Shown: in pieces, positions 55,018 through 62,757 of the stretch
How the letters are laid out: every line of letters starts with the position of its first letter
Numbering within the stretch: the stretch's first letter is position 1
DNA from: an uncultured Paracoccaceae bacterium
GTDB taxonomy: Bacteria > Pseudomonadota > Alphaproteobacteria > Rhodobacterales > Rhodobacteraceae
Direction: 5' to 3'
DNA length: 64,000 bases
NCBI GenBank assembly: GCA_947492475.1
Contig: CANLNM010000010.1
Location: 1-64,000, forward strand
Notes under the pieces: model-generated
What the model saw: only the letters and a program-made list of their open reading frames with translations
Database searches by the model: none
What the model was told of the DNA's origin: nothing
Translations under genes and position numbers: made by a program

Positions 55018-56655
55018 ATGAACAGTTCAAACGCGGCAAGATTGCCGCTTTTCATCGGGATTCTGATCGTTTTGATGGGCGCCGTTGCCCTGATGAAGGG
55101 GGGGTTGCTCATTGGGAAACACGAAGGTGACACGCTGCATCTGATGCAGATCGTGTTTCGAATGTCGACCGGACAGGTGCCGCATATTGATTTCATGACA
55201 CCGATTGGGGCCTTGGCCTTTGCGCCGATTGTTTTCTTTGTGAAACAAGGGTTTGGGATCGGCATTTCGGTGATCTATGCGCAAATCCTGATGGCCGTTT
55301 TGATCGCGCCGATTGTGTGGCATGTGGCCCGCACCCGGTTCAATCAAACGCTGGGGCTGCTGTTTGCGTTGGTGATTATGGTGATGATGCTGGCGCTGGT
55401 GCACGGCGAAAGCGAACGCGCGATTTCGATTTCGATGCATTACAATCGCTGGGCCTGGTCGGCGGCGTTTGTTGCAATTTTAACAGCTTTGATCCCCTCA
55501 AAAGGCAAAACCGGCATCGCGGATGGGGTGATTGTCGGCGGGATGATGGCTGTTTTGGTTATGATCAAGATGACCTATTTCGCCGCTTTTGCGATTCCCG
55601 TTTTGGTCGCCTTGATTGTCACCCGGCAATATATGGCCACGATTGTATCGCTATTGACCGGTGTTGGAATCATTGCCGTGATCACGATGATTGCAGGCGA
55701 CATTTACTGGACCGCCTACCTGACCGACCTGATCACCGTGGCTGGGTCCGAAGTCCGCCCACAGCCGGGCGAGGACTTTGTTGGGGTGATTTCCGCCCCG
55801 GCCTACAAAGGTGCGTCACTGCTGGCTTTGGCATCTGTGATCGTGTTGCGTCAATCCGGCGCCAAGGCGGCGGGGCTGGTTTTGCTGCTGCTGTTGCCGG
55901 GCTTTTTCTATGTGACCTTTCAGAATTTCGGCAATGATCCGCAATGGCTGTGGGTGCTGGCGTTGATCCTGTTTGCATGGCGTCCTGCGGCGGATGTGGT
56001 GAATTCCTATGGCTGGAACATGCGTCAGGCGGTGAACATCACCGGGGCGATGGCGCTGGCCTTTGGCATGCCGTCCTTCTTTAACCTCGCATTTTCGCCA
56101 TTCCGCCATATCGCGATTGATGCGACGGAATATGCGCCGCTGCTGCCCCGTGGCGGGCGGCATTCGGATATCCAAACCAACGAAGTGCGCGCCATGCGCG
56201 TGGATGCCCGTGTTGCCTGGGATGGCGAAGGCTCAGGCCTAGAAGCTTATAAAGAAGCGGCGGATCGCGATGATCTGACCACCTTTATGGGCGAAACCTT
56301 TGAATATTGTTCGATCGAACTGGGCCTATCGGCGTTTTTTGATGCCATCACCCAAGATCTGGAAAACAGCGGTTGGGCTGATGGTCGCAAACTGTTCGCG
56401 GCGGATTTGTTCAGTTCTTATTGGTTGTTTGGCAATCTGACGCCGGTGGATGGCGGCGCGCCTTGGTATTATGGCGGCCTGCCGGGCTATGAGGATGCGG
56501 ATCTGTTGCTGGTGCCGATTTGCCCGCTGGCCTATGATGTGCATGGTCAAGTTCTGGAAGCGATCCAAGAGGTGGGCACAGATGATCTGACCGAAGTGCG
56601 CCGCACCCCGCTTTATATTCTATATGAAAAGGGCGGGGCACAATCGGAGGGTTAA
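55018..56655 (+). CDS. Polytopic membrane protein (GT-C-like)
   Basis: 545 residues with about ten to eleven hydrophobic segments in the first 370 residues, then a soluble C-terminal domain of about 170 residues. The early loop HEGDTLHLMQIVFRMSTG (about 34-51) resembles the acidic catalytic loop of GT-C glycosyltransferases, which suggests a lipid-linked sugar transfer, but no clear family match. It is divergent from the AAA+ ATPase. AAAGAGGCAGAC is the ribosome binding site. Confidence 0.6.
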   Translation: MNSSNAARLPLFIGILIVLMGAVALMKGGLLIGKHEGDTLHLMQIVFRMSTGQVPHIDFMTPIGALAFAPIVFFVKQGFGIGISVIYAQILMAVLIAPIVWHVARTRFNQTLGLLFALVIMVMMLALVHGESERAISISMHYNRWAWSAAFVAILTALIPSKGKTGIADGVIVGGMMAVLVMIKMTYFAAFAIPVLVALIVTRQYMATIVSLLTGVGIIAVITMIAGDIYWTAYLTDLITVAGSEVRPQPGEDFVGVISAPAYKGASLLALASVIVLRQSGAKAAGLVLLLLLPGFFYVTFQNFGNDPQWLWVLALILFAWRPAADVVNSYGWNMRQAVNITGAMALAFGMPSFFNLAFSPFRHIAIDATEYAPLLPRGGRHSDIQTNEVRAMRVDARVAWDGEGSGLEAYKEAADRDDLTTFMGETFEYCSIELGLSAFFDAITQDLENSGWADGRKLFAADLFSSYWLFGNLTPVDGGAPWYYGGLPGYEDADLLLVPICPLAYDVHGQVLEAIQEVGTDDLTEVRRTPLYILYEKGGAQSEG

Positions 56656-56816
56656 TCGTGCGAAATCGCCCGTTTTCGCCATTTGTGTGACTCTTTTCTA
56701 AAGATCAGCGGCCATTTCACGTGAATTGGTGTTGACTCGGGGGCGGTGCAGGCTACAAGGCAAACCTCATACGAATTCACGCGAGGCACACCGCCCGCGA
56801 ACCGGAGAATAGAAAC

Positions 56817-56984
56817 ATGGCGAAGCCGACCACTATCAAAATCCGCCTGAACTCCACCGCGGGGACTGGCCACTTTTATGTAGCTAAGAAAAACGCACGG
56901 ACCATGACCGAAAAAATGGTTGTCCGTAAGTATGACCCGGTTGTGCGCAAGCACGTGGAATACAAAGAAGGCAAGATCAAGTAA
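56817..56984 (+). CDS. 50S ribosomal protein L33
   Basis: 55-residue L33, in the large ribosomal subunit. Sequence starts [11 protein letters not shown] and ends KEGKIK, with the conserved [13 protein letters not shown] core. There is no CxxC zinc pair, so it is the cysteine-free form. CCGGAGAATAGAAAC lies before the ATG. The gene is alone between the membrane protein and the GNAT gene, with its own terminator. Confidence 0.97.
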   Translation: MAKPTTIKIRLNSTAGTGHFYVAKKNARTMTEKMVVRKYDPVVRKHVEYKEGKIK

Positions 56985-57006
56985 GATCGCTGGACATTGG
57001 ATTTCA

Positions 57007-57040
57007 AAGGGCCGCTCCGCAAGGACGCGGCCTTTTTGTT
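57007..57040 (+). terminator. Terminator after rpmG
   Basis: GGCCGC and GCGGCC form the core of the stem with an eleven-base loop, extended by A-T pairs past a bulged G, followed by TTTTTGTTTATATAAG. Confidence 0.75.
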
Positions 57041-57056
57041 TATATAAGTATATGTG

Positions 57057-57563
57057 ATGCCCCACCTTAACGTTGATATTCGTCCCAGCCACGGCGCCGA
57101 CTTTGACGCGGTTGACGACCTGTTGGGTTGCGCCTATCCGGTGCTGCTGGCCCCGGATTATCGGGCGGATTTATTGGCCAAGGCATTGCCAATCATATCC
57201 CGCGCCAATCCCGAATTATTGTCCAGCGGCACCTATTTCGTCGCCCACCAAGACGGGCAATTGCTGGGAGCAGGGGGGTGGTCACGGGGGTTGCCCGGCG
57301 GCGGCGCGGCCTTGCCGGATCGGGGTAATATTCGCCATCTGGTCACGGCTGAAACGGTTGTGCGTCAGGGGGTGGGCCGCGCGTTGATGCAGCATATCCT
57401 TGCAGATGCCAAACGCGCAGGCATGGGGTGGATGCATTGCATTGCCACCCTGACGGCCGTGCCATTTTATCACGCGATGGGGTTTAGCGATATTGGCGCA
57501 ATCGACGTGCCATTGCAGACGGATCTACACTTTCCTGCGATGGAAATGCAGCTGTGGTTTTGA
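57057..57563 (+). CDS. GNAT family N-acetyltransferase
   Basis: 168-residue acetyltransferase of the GNAT superfamily. The acetyl-CoA binding motif is VVRQGVGRALMQHI (about 100-113, Q/R-x-x-G-x-G/A form), followed by MHCIATLTAVPFYHAMGF, a typical end. The substrate is unknown. The second Met is used, since the first codon in the frame is GTG directly before it. It is convergent with the MAPEG gene with no gap. Confidence 0.82.
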   Translation: MPHLNVDIRPSHGADFDAVDDLLGCAYPVLLAPDYRADLLAKALPIISRANPELLSSGTYFVAHQDGQLLGAGGWSRGLPGGGAALPDRGNIRHLVTAETVVRQGVGRALMQHILADAKRAGMGWMHCIATLTAVPFYHAMGFSDIGAIDVPLQTDLHFPAMEMQLWF

Positions 57564-57965
57564 TCACAGGATCAGCGTCAGCCCCAATGTCAGCAACAGG
57601 TTGACCTGCACAATCACCGTGGTCAACATCCCGTAATAGCGGAATTTGAAATGGGTGCCGGGGGCGGTGAAATACCGCGCATGCAATCCCCGCCCAATGA
57701 TCAGACCACAGGCCAACAGCGCCAACCAAGACGTCCAGGCACCGGCCAATTCTGACAATCCCATCAGGATCAGCGACATGGGGATGGTTTCGACCGCATT
57801 GGCATGACCCCGGATCGCCTTGGCCATGTCGCGGTTGTCATTGTCGCCCAGCACCACCTTATGCAGACGGCGCATTTTCACCACCTTTAACGTCAGCCAA
57901 AGGATCAAAGCGCCCAGGAGCAGGGCAGTTACGGATGTGACGGGTAAACTGATATTATGTTCCAT
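57564..57965 (-). CDS. MAPEG family membrane protein
   Basis: 133 residues with four hydrophobic segments and the MAPEG signature N-x-x-E-x-x-P (HANAVETIPMSLILMGLSELAG, about 52-73). MAPEG proteins of bacteria are glutathione-transferase-like or of unknown substrate. Ends immediately at the GNAT gene stop, convergent. Confidence 0.85.
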   Translation of the reverse strand: MEHNISLPVTSVTALLLGALILWLTLKVVKMRRLHKVVLGDNDNRDMAKAIRGHANAVETIPMSLILMGLSELAGAWTSWLALLACGLIIGRGLHARYFTAPGTHFKFRYYGMLTTVIVQVNLLLTLGLTLIL

Positions 57966-57989
57966 GGCCGAACTTTAGGGCCATACCCA

Positions 57990-58020
57990 CAAAAGAAAAG
58001 GGCCGCCCGAAGGCAGCCCT
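57990..58020 (-). terminator. Terminator after the Bax-inhibitor-1 gene
   Basis: On the minus strand AGGGCTGCC-TTCG-GGCGGCCCT forms a nine-pair stem (one wobble) with a UUCG tetraloop, followed by TTTTCTTTTG. Confidence 0.9.
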
Positions 58021-58044
58021 AAATGACGTAAGGTCAGTTCCGAA

Positions 58045-58782
58045 TTATTCGCGGTTGCCCAGGAATTGCAGCAGGAACATGAACATGTTGATAAAGTCCA
58101 TATACAGGTTCAACGCGCCCATGATGGCCGCTTTGCCCAGCCATTCCTGATCGCTATGCGCCGCATGGGCCACATATTCGGATTTGATTTTCTGTGTGTC
58201 ATAGGCGGTCAGACCGGCAAAGATCAAAACACCCAATACAGAGATCGCAAAATGGATCGCGCTAGAGCCGATGAACATGTTGACGATTGACGCAACGATC
58301 AGGCCGATCACACCCATGATCAAAAACGTGCCCATGGCGGACAGGTCTTTTTTGGTGGTGTAGCCATAAAGGCTAAGACCGGCGAACGCGATCGAAGTCA
58401 CAAGGAATGTGGTCGCGATGGACACGCCCGTAAACGCGGCGAAAATCCAGCTGATCGACAGGCCCATAACAGCGGCAAAAGCATAGAAAAACAATTGCGC
58501 GGCGGCGGCGGACATTTTGTTGATCATCGCACCAAAGACAAAAACCATGCCCAAAGGTGCAAACATCACAATGTAACCTAGGATGTTTGGTCTAAACGTG
58601 GCCGGATCGCGCAGCACGCTCAGCAATTCTGGGTTGGACCCAAATGCCCATGCCACAGCAAAGGTCAGCAACATGCCGACAGACATCGTGCCGTAAACTT
58701 TGTTCATATGGGCGCGAAGGCCCGCATCGATTTCAGCCGCGCGAACGCCGCTCACAGAACCGATTGTATTATATTCAGCCAT
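58045..58782 (-). CDS. Bax inhibitor-1/YccA family membrane protein
   Basis: 245 residues with seven hydrophobic segments. Conserved BI-1 features include the late D-T-Q-K region (AYDTQKIKSEY, about 197-207) with paired acidic residues, typical of pH-sensitive calcium-leak-like BI-1 proteins. In bacteria these proteins are linked to membrane stress and interact with FtsH (ftsH lies at 40.6 kb). GGAGGTATTG before the ATG fixes this start; the longer frame adds 40 unrelated residues. Confidence 0.93.
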   Translation of the reverse strand: MAEYNTIGSVSGVRAAEIDAGLRAHMNKVYGTMSVGMLLTFAVAWAFGSNPELLSVLRDPATFRPNILGYIVMFAPLGMVFVFGAMINKMSAAAAQLFFYAFAAVMGLSISWIFAAFTGVSIATTFLVTSIAFAGLSLYGYTTKKDLSAMGTFLIMGVIGLIVASIVNMFIGSSAIHFAISVLGVLIFAGLTAYDTQKIKSEYVAHAAHSDQEWLGKAAIMGALNLYMDFINMFMFLLQFLGNRE

Positions 58783-58935
58783 CAATACCTCCAGGGGCTT
58801 GAACAATGACCCCGCATGCGACGCATGAAAGGGATTGTGGTGAATATCGGTGTTCGCGACAGCTTTTTCAAGGTTTTCTAAGGTGAACGCAGTGTTTCCC
58901 AATCAAATTGCGGGTGGGTAACACTGCGGTCTTTG

Positions 58936-59145
58936 TCACCCACGCCAGTTGGATGGCGCGTCCCAGAGGGGGCGTTGTGTTTCGATCAGAACGTCTGCTG
59001 TGCTCAGACCGATGTCTTTCAGCGCAGTTGCGTCCAATTTTGCAAGGGCGCGGCGCTGACGGAACAGGGAATGCGCATCGGACAGACGCTTAAGCAGGCT
59101 AACTTTGCGTGGGGCGCAGGCGGCGGTTTGGATCATGGTGGCCAT
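58936..59145 (-). CDS. DUF1127 small protein
   Basis: 69 residues, basic, with the DUF1127 motif (RRALAKLDATALKDIGLSTADVL). CAAAGGAGAG on the minus strand is a strong ribosome binding site. It is divergent from a LysR-type regulator 119 bases away and may be controlled by it. The second DUF1127 gene in the window is at 29501. Confidence 0.88.
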   Translation of the reverse strand: MATMIQTAACAPRKVSLLKRLSDAHSLFRQRRALAKLDATALKDIGLSTADVLIETQRPLWDAPSNWRG

Positions 59146-59200
59146 TGTGTCTCTCCTTTGAAAGTGATGAGTCGTCGGGTTTGTATTTCGATGCTTGATA

Positions 59201-59221
59201 TATGCAGAACCTCAATGCATA
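59201..59221. promoter_or_regulatory. Dyad between DUF1127 gene and lysR gene
   Basis: TATGCA (59201-59206) and TGCATA (59216-59221) are a perfect six-base inverted repeat with a nine-base centre, midway between the two divergent genes, a common place for a LysR-type binding site. Confidence 0.45.
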
Positions 59222-59264
59222 AGTGAAATGAATGTTTATCGGATTGAACATCAAGGAATGTGAT

Positions 59265-60116
59265 ATGTTGCGAAATTTGGACATGACGGCCCTGCGCAGT
59301 TTTGTGGCGGTGGCTGATTCTGGGGGGGTGACGCGGGCGGCCGGATTGCTGAATCTGACCCAATCCGCGGTGTCTATGCAGTTGAAACGACTAGAAGAAA
59401 GCCTGGACGCGAACCTGCTTGATCGCACGGGGCGCACCATTGGCCTGACCCCGGCCGGGGAACAATTGGTGTCTCAGGCGCGGCAAATTCTGACGTTGAA
59501 CGATCAAATTGTACGTAAATTGACGTCTCAGGAATTCGAAGGCGAAATTGTATTGGGGGTGCCGCATGATGTGGTCTATCCGGCGATTCCTCAGGTCCTG
59601 AAACAATTCGCGCGCGACTATCCGCGGGTAAAAGTTCATCTGATTTCGTCGTTTACCCGCCGATTGAAGGAAATTTTTGCCAAAGGAGAGGCCGATGTCA
59701 TCCTGTCCACGGAAACCGGTGTGGAATCGGGGGGCGAAACCTTGGCGTCGCGTCGATTGACATGGGTTGGTGCGCCAAACGGAACCGCATGGAAAGAGCG
59801 GCCTTTGCGATTGGCGTTTGAAGAACGCTGCATTTTTCGCGCCGGTGTTCAGCGACGGTTAGATGAAGCAGGGATCCCTTGGGAAATGGCGGTTGAAAGC
59901 AATTCAACTCGCACAATCGAAGCGACGGTGAGCGCGGATTTGGCGATTTACGCCATGTTGGACGGGACCGAACCGCCTTATTTTGAGCGGATCAATCACA
60001 ACGGAGCCCTGCCAGAGCTGCGCGACAATCAGATCAACGTCTATCACAGTGATGTGGGCGAAGGCCCGATTGTCGGGGATTTGGTCAACCTGTTGCGAAC
60101 CATGATCACGGATTAA
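59265..60116 (+). CDS. LysR family transcriptional regulator
   Basis: 283 residues. N-terminal winged helix (about 7-66) with AAGLLNLTQSAVSMQLKRLEESLDANLLDRTGR is typical of LysR regulators. The C-terminal substrate-binding domain follows. Closest by feel to regulators acting on a nearby divergent gene. ATCAAGGAATGTGAT before the ATG supports this start. It shares a TTAA with the convergent quinone oxidoreductase stop. Inducer unknown. Confidence 0.93.
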   Translation: MLRNLDMTALRSFVAVADSGGVTRAAGLLNLTQSAVSMQLKRLEESLDANLLDRTGRTIGLTPAGEQLVSQARQILTLNDQIVRKLTSQEFEGEIVLGVPHDVVYPAIPQVLKQFARDYPRVKVHLISSFTRRLKEIFAKGEADVILSTETGVESGGETLASRRLTWVGAPNGTAWKERPLRLAFEERCIFRAGVQRRLDEAGIPWEMAVESNSTRTIEATVSADLAIYAMLDGTEPPYFERINHNGALPELRDNQINVYHSDVGEGPIVGDLVNLLRTMITD

Positions 60117-61072
60117 GGCGTCACGACAACCTTGCCGGTGGATTTGCGATCTCTGAGCAGGGCCAGCGCGTCGTCGGCCCGATCCAGCGGCAAAACATGT
60201 GATATATGCGGGCTGAGTTTGCCTTGGGCATGCCATTGCATCAGCGTAGCAAGGGAATCGGTCAACGCTTGGGGGGCGAATTTCAAATAACCGCCCCAAT
60301 AAAACCCAATGACATCGACGTTTTTAACCAACAGATGGTTTGCCGGCACCTGAGGCACGTCCCCACCGGCAAATCCGATGGCCAGAATACGGGCTTCGCG
60401 GTTGCAGGCACGCAGGGCGGTTTTGAACAAATCCCCCCCAATCGCCTCATACACCACGTCCACGCCCCCAAGGTCCTTTAACTTTTGCAACAAATCCGGA
60501 TCGCCACTGTCAAAGACGTGATCCGCACCGGCCTGTTGGGCGATGGCGCATTTTTCCGCGCCCCGTGCCAGACCAATCACGCGCGCCCCCATCCGTTTTC
60601 CGATTTCAACCGCAGTCAGACCCACACCGCCCGCTGCCCCCGTGACCAGCAATGTTTCCCCCGGTTGCAATCGCGCACGACGAGACAACGCAAGGTGGGA
60701 TGTGCCATAAGCCACCATAAACCCGGCGGCTACGGTGGATGACATGCTATCGGGCACAGGCACGCAGCGGGAGACGTCAAAACACCCCTGTTCCGCCAGA
60801 CCACCCTGACCGCCAAAAATAGCCACCCGGGTTCCAATGGCGGGGCCTTTTGTGTCGGGTCCCAGTTGCGCAACCGTCCCGCAAATCTCTAGGCCGAGGG
60901 TAAAGGGCGGCTCTGGGGTGTCTTGGTATTGACCACGCGTCATCAGCAAGTCAGCGAAATTCAAACCGCAAGCCTCGACGTTAACCAATACCTCTCCTTT
61001 GACGGGAATGGTTAACGGAACATCGACGAGCTGTGGAGGAGTGTCAAAAGACAAGGTCTGATAGGCGCGCAT
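60113..61072 (-). CDS. NADPH:quinone oxidoreductase family (zinc-free MDR)
   Basis: 319 residues, medium-chain dehydrogenase/reductase family. The N-terminal catalytic domain VNVEACGLNFADLLMTRGQY and the NADP-binding motif GAAGGVGLTAVEIGKRMGA (about 142-160) match QorA-like enzymes. The zinc-binding residues of alcohol dehydrogenases are missing. The substrate is probably a quinone or other enone. Convergent with lysR by a shared four bases. Confidence 0.88.
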   Translation of the reverse strand: MRAYQTLSFDTPPQLVDVPLTIPVKGEVLVNVEACGLNFADLLMTRGQYQDTPEPPFTLGLEICGTVAQLGPDTKGPAIGTRVAIFGGQGGLAEQGCFDVSRCVPVPDSMSSTVAAGFMVAYGTSHLALSRRARLQPGETLLVTGAAGGVGLTAVEIGKRMGARVIGLARGAEKCAIAQQAGADHVFDSGDPDLLQKLKDLGGVDVVYEAIGGDLFKTALRACNREARILAIGFAGGDVPQVPANHLLVKNVDVIGFYWGGYLKFAPQALTDSLATLMQWHAQGKLSPHISHVLPLDRADDALALLRDRKSTGKVVVTP

Positions 61073-61186
61073 TTGGGGTATTTGTCCATTCTTAGTAGTC
61101 TTTATGGGTTATTAGCATGATTTTGCCGACGGGTCTGCGGGATTTCGCCACGCTTCGAAATGATATTTAACAAACTTGTGACGCAT

Positions 61187-61206
61187 ACCTGTCCTTAAGG
61201 GTAGGT
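61187..61206. promoter_or_regulatory. Interrupted palindrome upstream of the XRE regulator gene
   Basis: ACCT-gt-CCTTAAGG-gt-AGGT is a 20-base dyad, perfect apart from two pairs of GT bases, 148 bases before the XRE gene start, and could bind the regulator itself. A small hairpin CCGAC-acga-GTCGG lies at 61263-61276 in the same gap. Confidence 0.5.
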
Positions 61207-61353
61207 TGGGCACTGCAACCGTTGCGTGTTTTTGTTTCATCCTGTCAATGATAGGTCAGAGACCGACACGAGTCGGATGGGAGAGGGCCGATGCCCGGCT
61301 GCGTAACGAATGAGACTTCGGCGCGCACAACGTGACTAGTAAAGGAAACGAAC

Positions 61354-61722
61354 ATGAAACACCCAGTTGATGTCCATGTGGGAAAACGCATTCGCCACCG
61401 CCGCTGGATGATCGGAACGACACAACAACAGCTTGCTGAAAAAGTTGGGATCAAATTCCAGCAGATTCAAAAATACGAAACCGGCATGAACCGCGTCAGC
61501 GCGTCTCGGCTCTGGGATATTGCGCACGCATTGGATGTGCCTGTGTCCTTCTTCTTTGAAGGTTTGGCCGCCGGTGACATGCCCCAGACTGATGGCTCTA
61601 TGCCCAGCGATATCCTGTCAGATCGCGAAGCGCTTGAACTGCTGCGGTCCTATTACGCGATTCCTGAAAATCAACGCCGCCGCCTGTTTGATCTGGCGCG
61701 TGTTCTGTCAGAAGCCGCTTAA
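61354..61722 (+). CDS. XRE family regulator
   Basis: 122 residues. N-terminal HTH (about 10-65) with QQQLAEKVGIKFQQIQKYETGMNRVSASRLWDIAHALDVPVSFFFEG, which places it in the XRE group typical of Alphaproteobacteria. The C-terminal tail (about 85-122) is helical and acidic. AAAGGAAACGAAC is the ribosome binding site. Targets are unknown. It stands alone between the quinone oxidoreductase and the phosphatase. Confidence 0.92.
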   Translation: MKHPVDVHVGKRIRHRRWMIGTTQQQLAEKVGIKFQQIQKYETGMNRVSASRLWDIAHALDVPVSFFFEGLAAGDMPQTDGSMPSDILSDREALELLRSYYAIPENQRRRLFDLARVLSEAA

Positions 61723-61739
61723 TCACACATAATACAAGC

Positions 61740-61762
61740 CGCCGGGGACATTGTTCCCGGCG
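61740..61762 (+). terminator. Terminator-like hairpin after the XRE gene
   Basis: CGCCGGGGA and TTCCCGGCG form a nine-pair stem (one wobble) with a five-base loop. No U-run follows, so intrinsic termination is doubtful. Confidence 0.45.
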
Positions 61763-61842
61763 CTTGACCGACAGGTGCGGGACCGCTACCGCTTTGGTAA
61801 CTTTATCAGAGGCAGGAGCGCGCCAAGCTGCGCAGCGATTTT

Positions 61843-62676
61843 ATGACACGCACCGAAAAGTCCCCAAAACCACCCCTGACAACCATCGAACAAAACCAAA
61901 TTGTGCTGGTGGCGCATCGGTTGGCGGATGCGGCTCGTGTTGAAACACTGGCCCATTTTCGCAACCAAGCCCTGACCGAAGACAACAAACTGGCCAAAGG
62001 GTTTGATCCCGTAACCGTTGGGGATCGCAACGCCGAACGTGCCATGCGCGATATTCTGGATCGTGACCGGCCGGACGATGCCATTCTGGGCGAAGAGTTC
62101 GGCGCCAAGCCGGGAAAATCCGGTCTGACCTGGGTGTTAGACCCGATTGACGGCACACGTGGGTTTATATCGGGCACGCCGACTTGGGGCGTTTTGATTT
62201 CGATCGCGGATGAAACAGGCCCGCTTTATGGGATCATCGATCAGCCCTATATTGGCGAACGTTTTGAGGGTGGCTTTGGCCGTGCTGATATGAACGGACC
62301 GCAGGGACCGCGCAAATTATGCAGCCACGCGCCGCGGGATTTATCCGATGCGATTGTGTTGTCGACCTTTCCCGAAATCAACACCCCCCGTGATCAGCAA
62401 GGGTTCCAAGCCGTTGCAAGCAAAGCGAAATTAACCCGCTATGGGATGGATTGTTACGGATATGCTTTGATCGCGACCGGGCAGGTGGATCTGGTGATCG
62501 AGGCAGGATTGCAGGCCTATGACATCCAAGCCCCCATCGCCGTGGTGCAGGCCGCAGGGGGCGTGGTGACCAATTGGCGCGGCGACCCCGCCCACCAAGG
62601 CGGTCAGGTGATCGCTGCGGCCAATGCCCAAATTCACGCACAAGCCTTGGCGATTTTGGCCCCGTTTGCTGACTAA
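61843..62676 (+). CDS. Inositol monophosphatase family, histidinol-phosphatase-like
   Basis: 277 residues of the IMPase family, with HisN-like features. The metal and phosphate motifs are clear: GEEFG (about 83-87), LDPIDGTRGFISG (about 98-110) and the late DIQAPIAVVQAAGG. HisN-like enzymes dephosphorylate histidinol phosphate in Actinobacteria and Alphaproteobacteria; the family also includes inositol and nucleotide phosphatases, so the substrate is not certain. It is followed by a terminator and the SLC13 permease. Confidence 0.82.
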   Translation: MTRTEKSPKPPLTTIEQNQIVLVAHRLADAARVETLAHFRNQALTEDNKLAKGFDPVTVGDRNAERAMRDILDRDRPDDAILGEEFGAKPGKSGLTWVLDPIDGTRGFISGTPTWGVLISIADETGPLYGIIDQPYIGERFEGGFGRADMNGPQGPRKLCSHAPRDLSDAIVLSTFPEINTPRDQQGFQAVASKAKLTRYGMDCYGYALIATGQVDLVIEAGLQAYDIQAPIAVVQAAGGVVTNWRGDPAHQGGQVIAAANAQIHAQALAILAPFAD

Positions 62677-62697
62677 ACACCGCATTTAGCGGCGGCA

Positions 62698-62727
62698 GGG
62701 GGACCGGTGCGACGGTTTCCCCCTTTT
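62698..62727 (+). terminator. Terminator between phosphatase and permease genes
   Basis: GGGGG-A-CCG and CGG-TTT-CCCCC form a stem with an asymmetrical internal loop and a six-base loop, followed by TTTTCT. It lies 22 bases past the phosphatase stop. Confidence 0.6.
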
Positions 62728-62757
62728 CTAAATCACACCAGCAAGGCACAAACAGGC

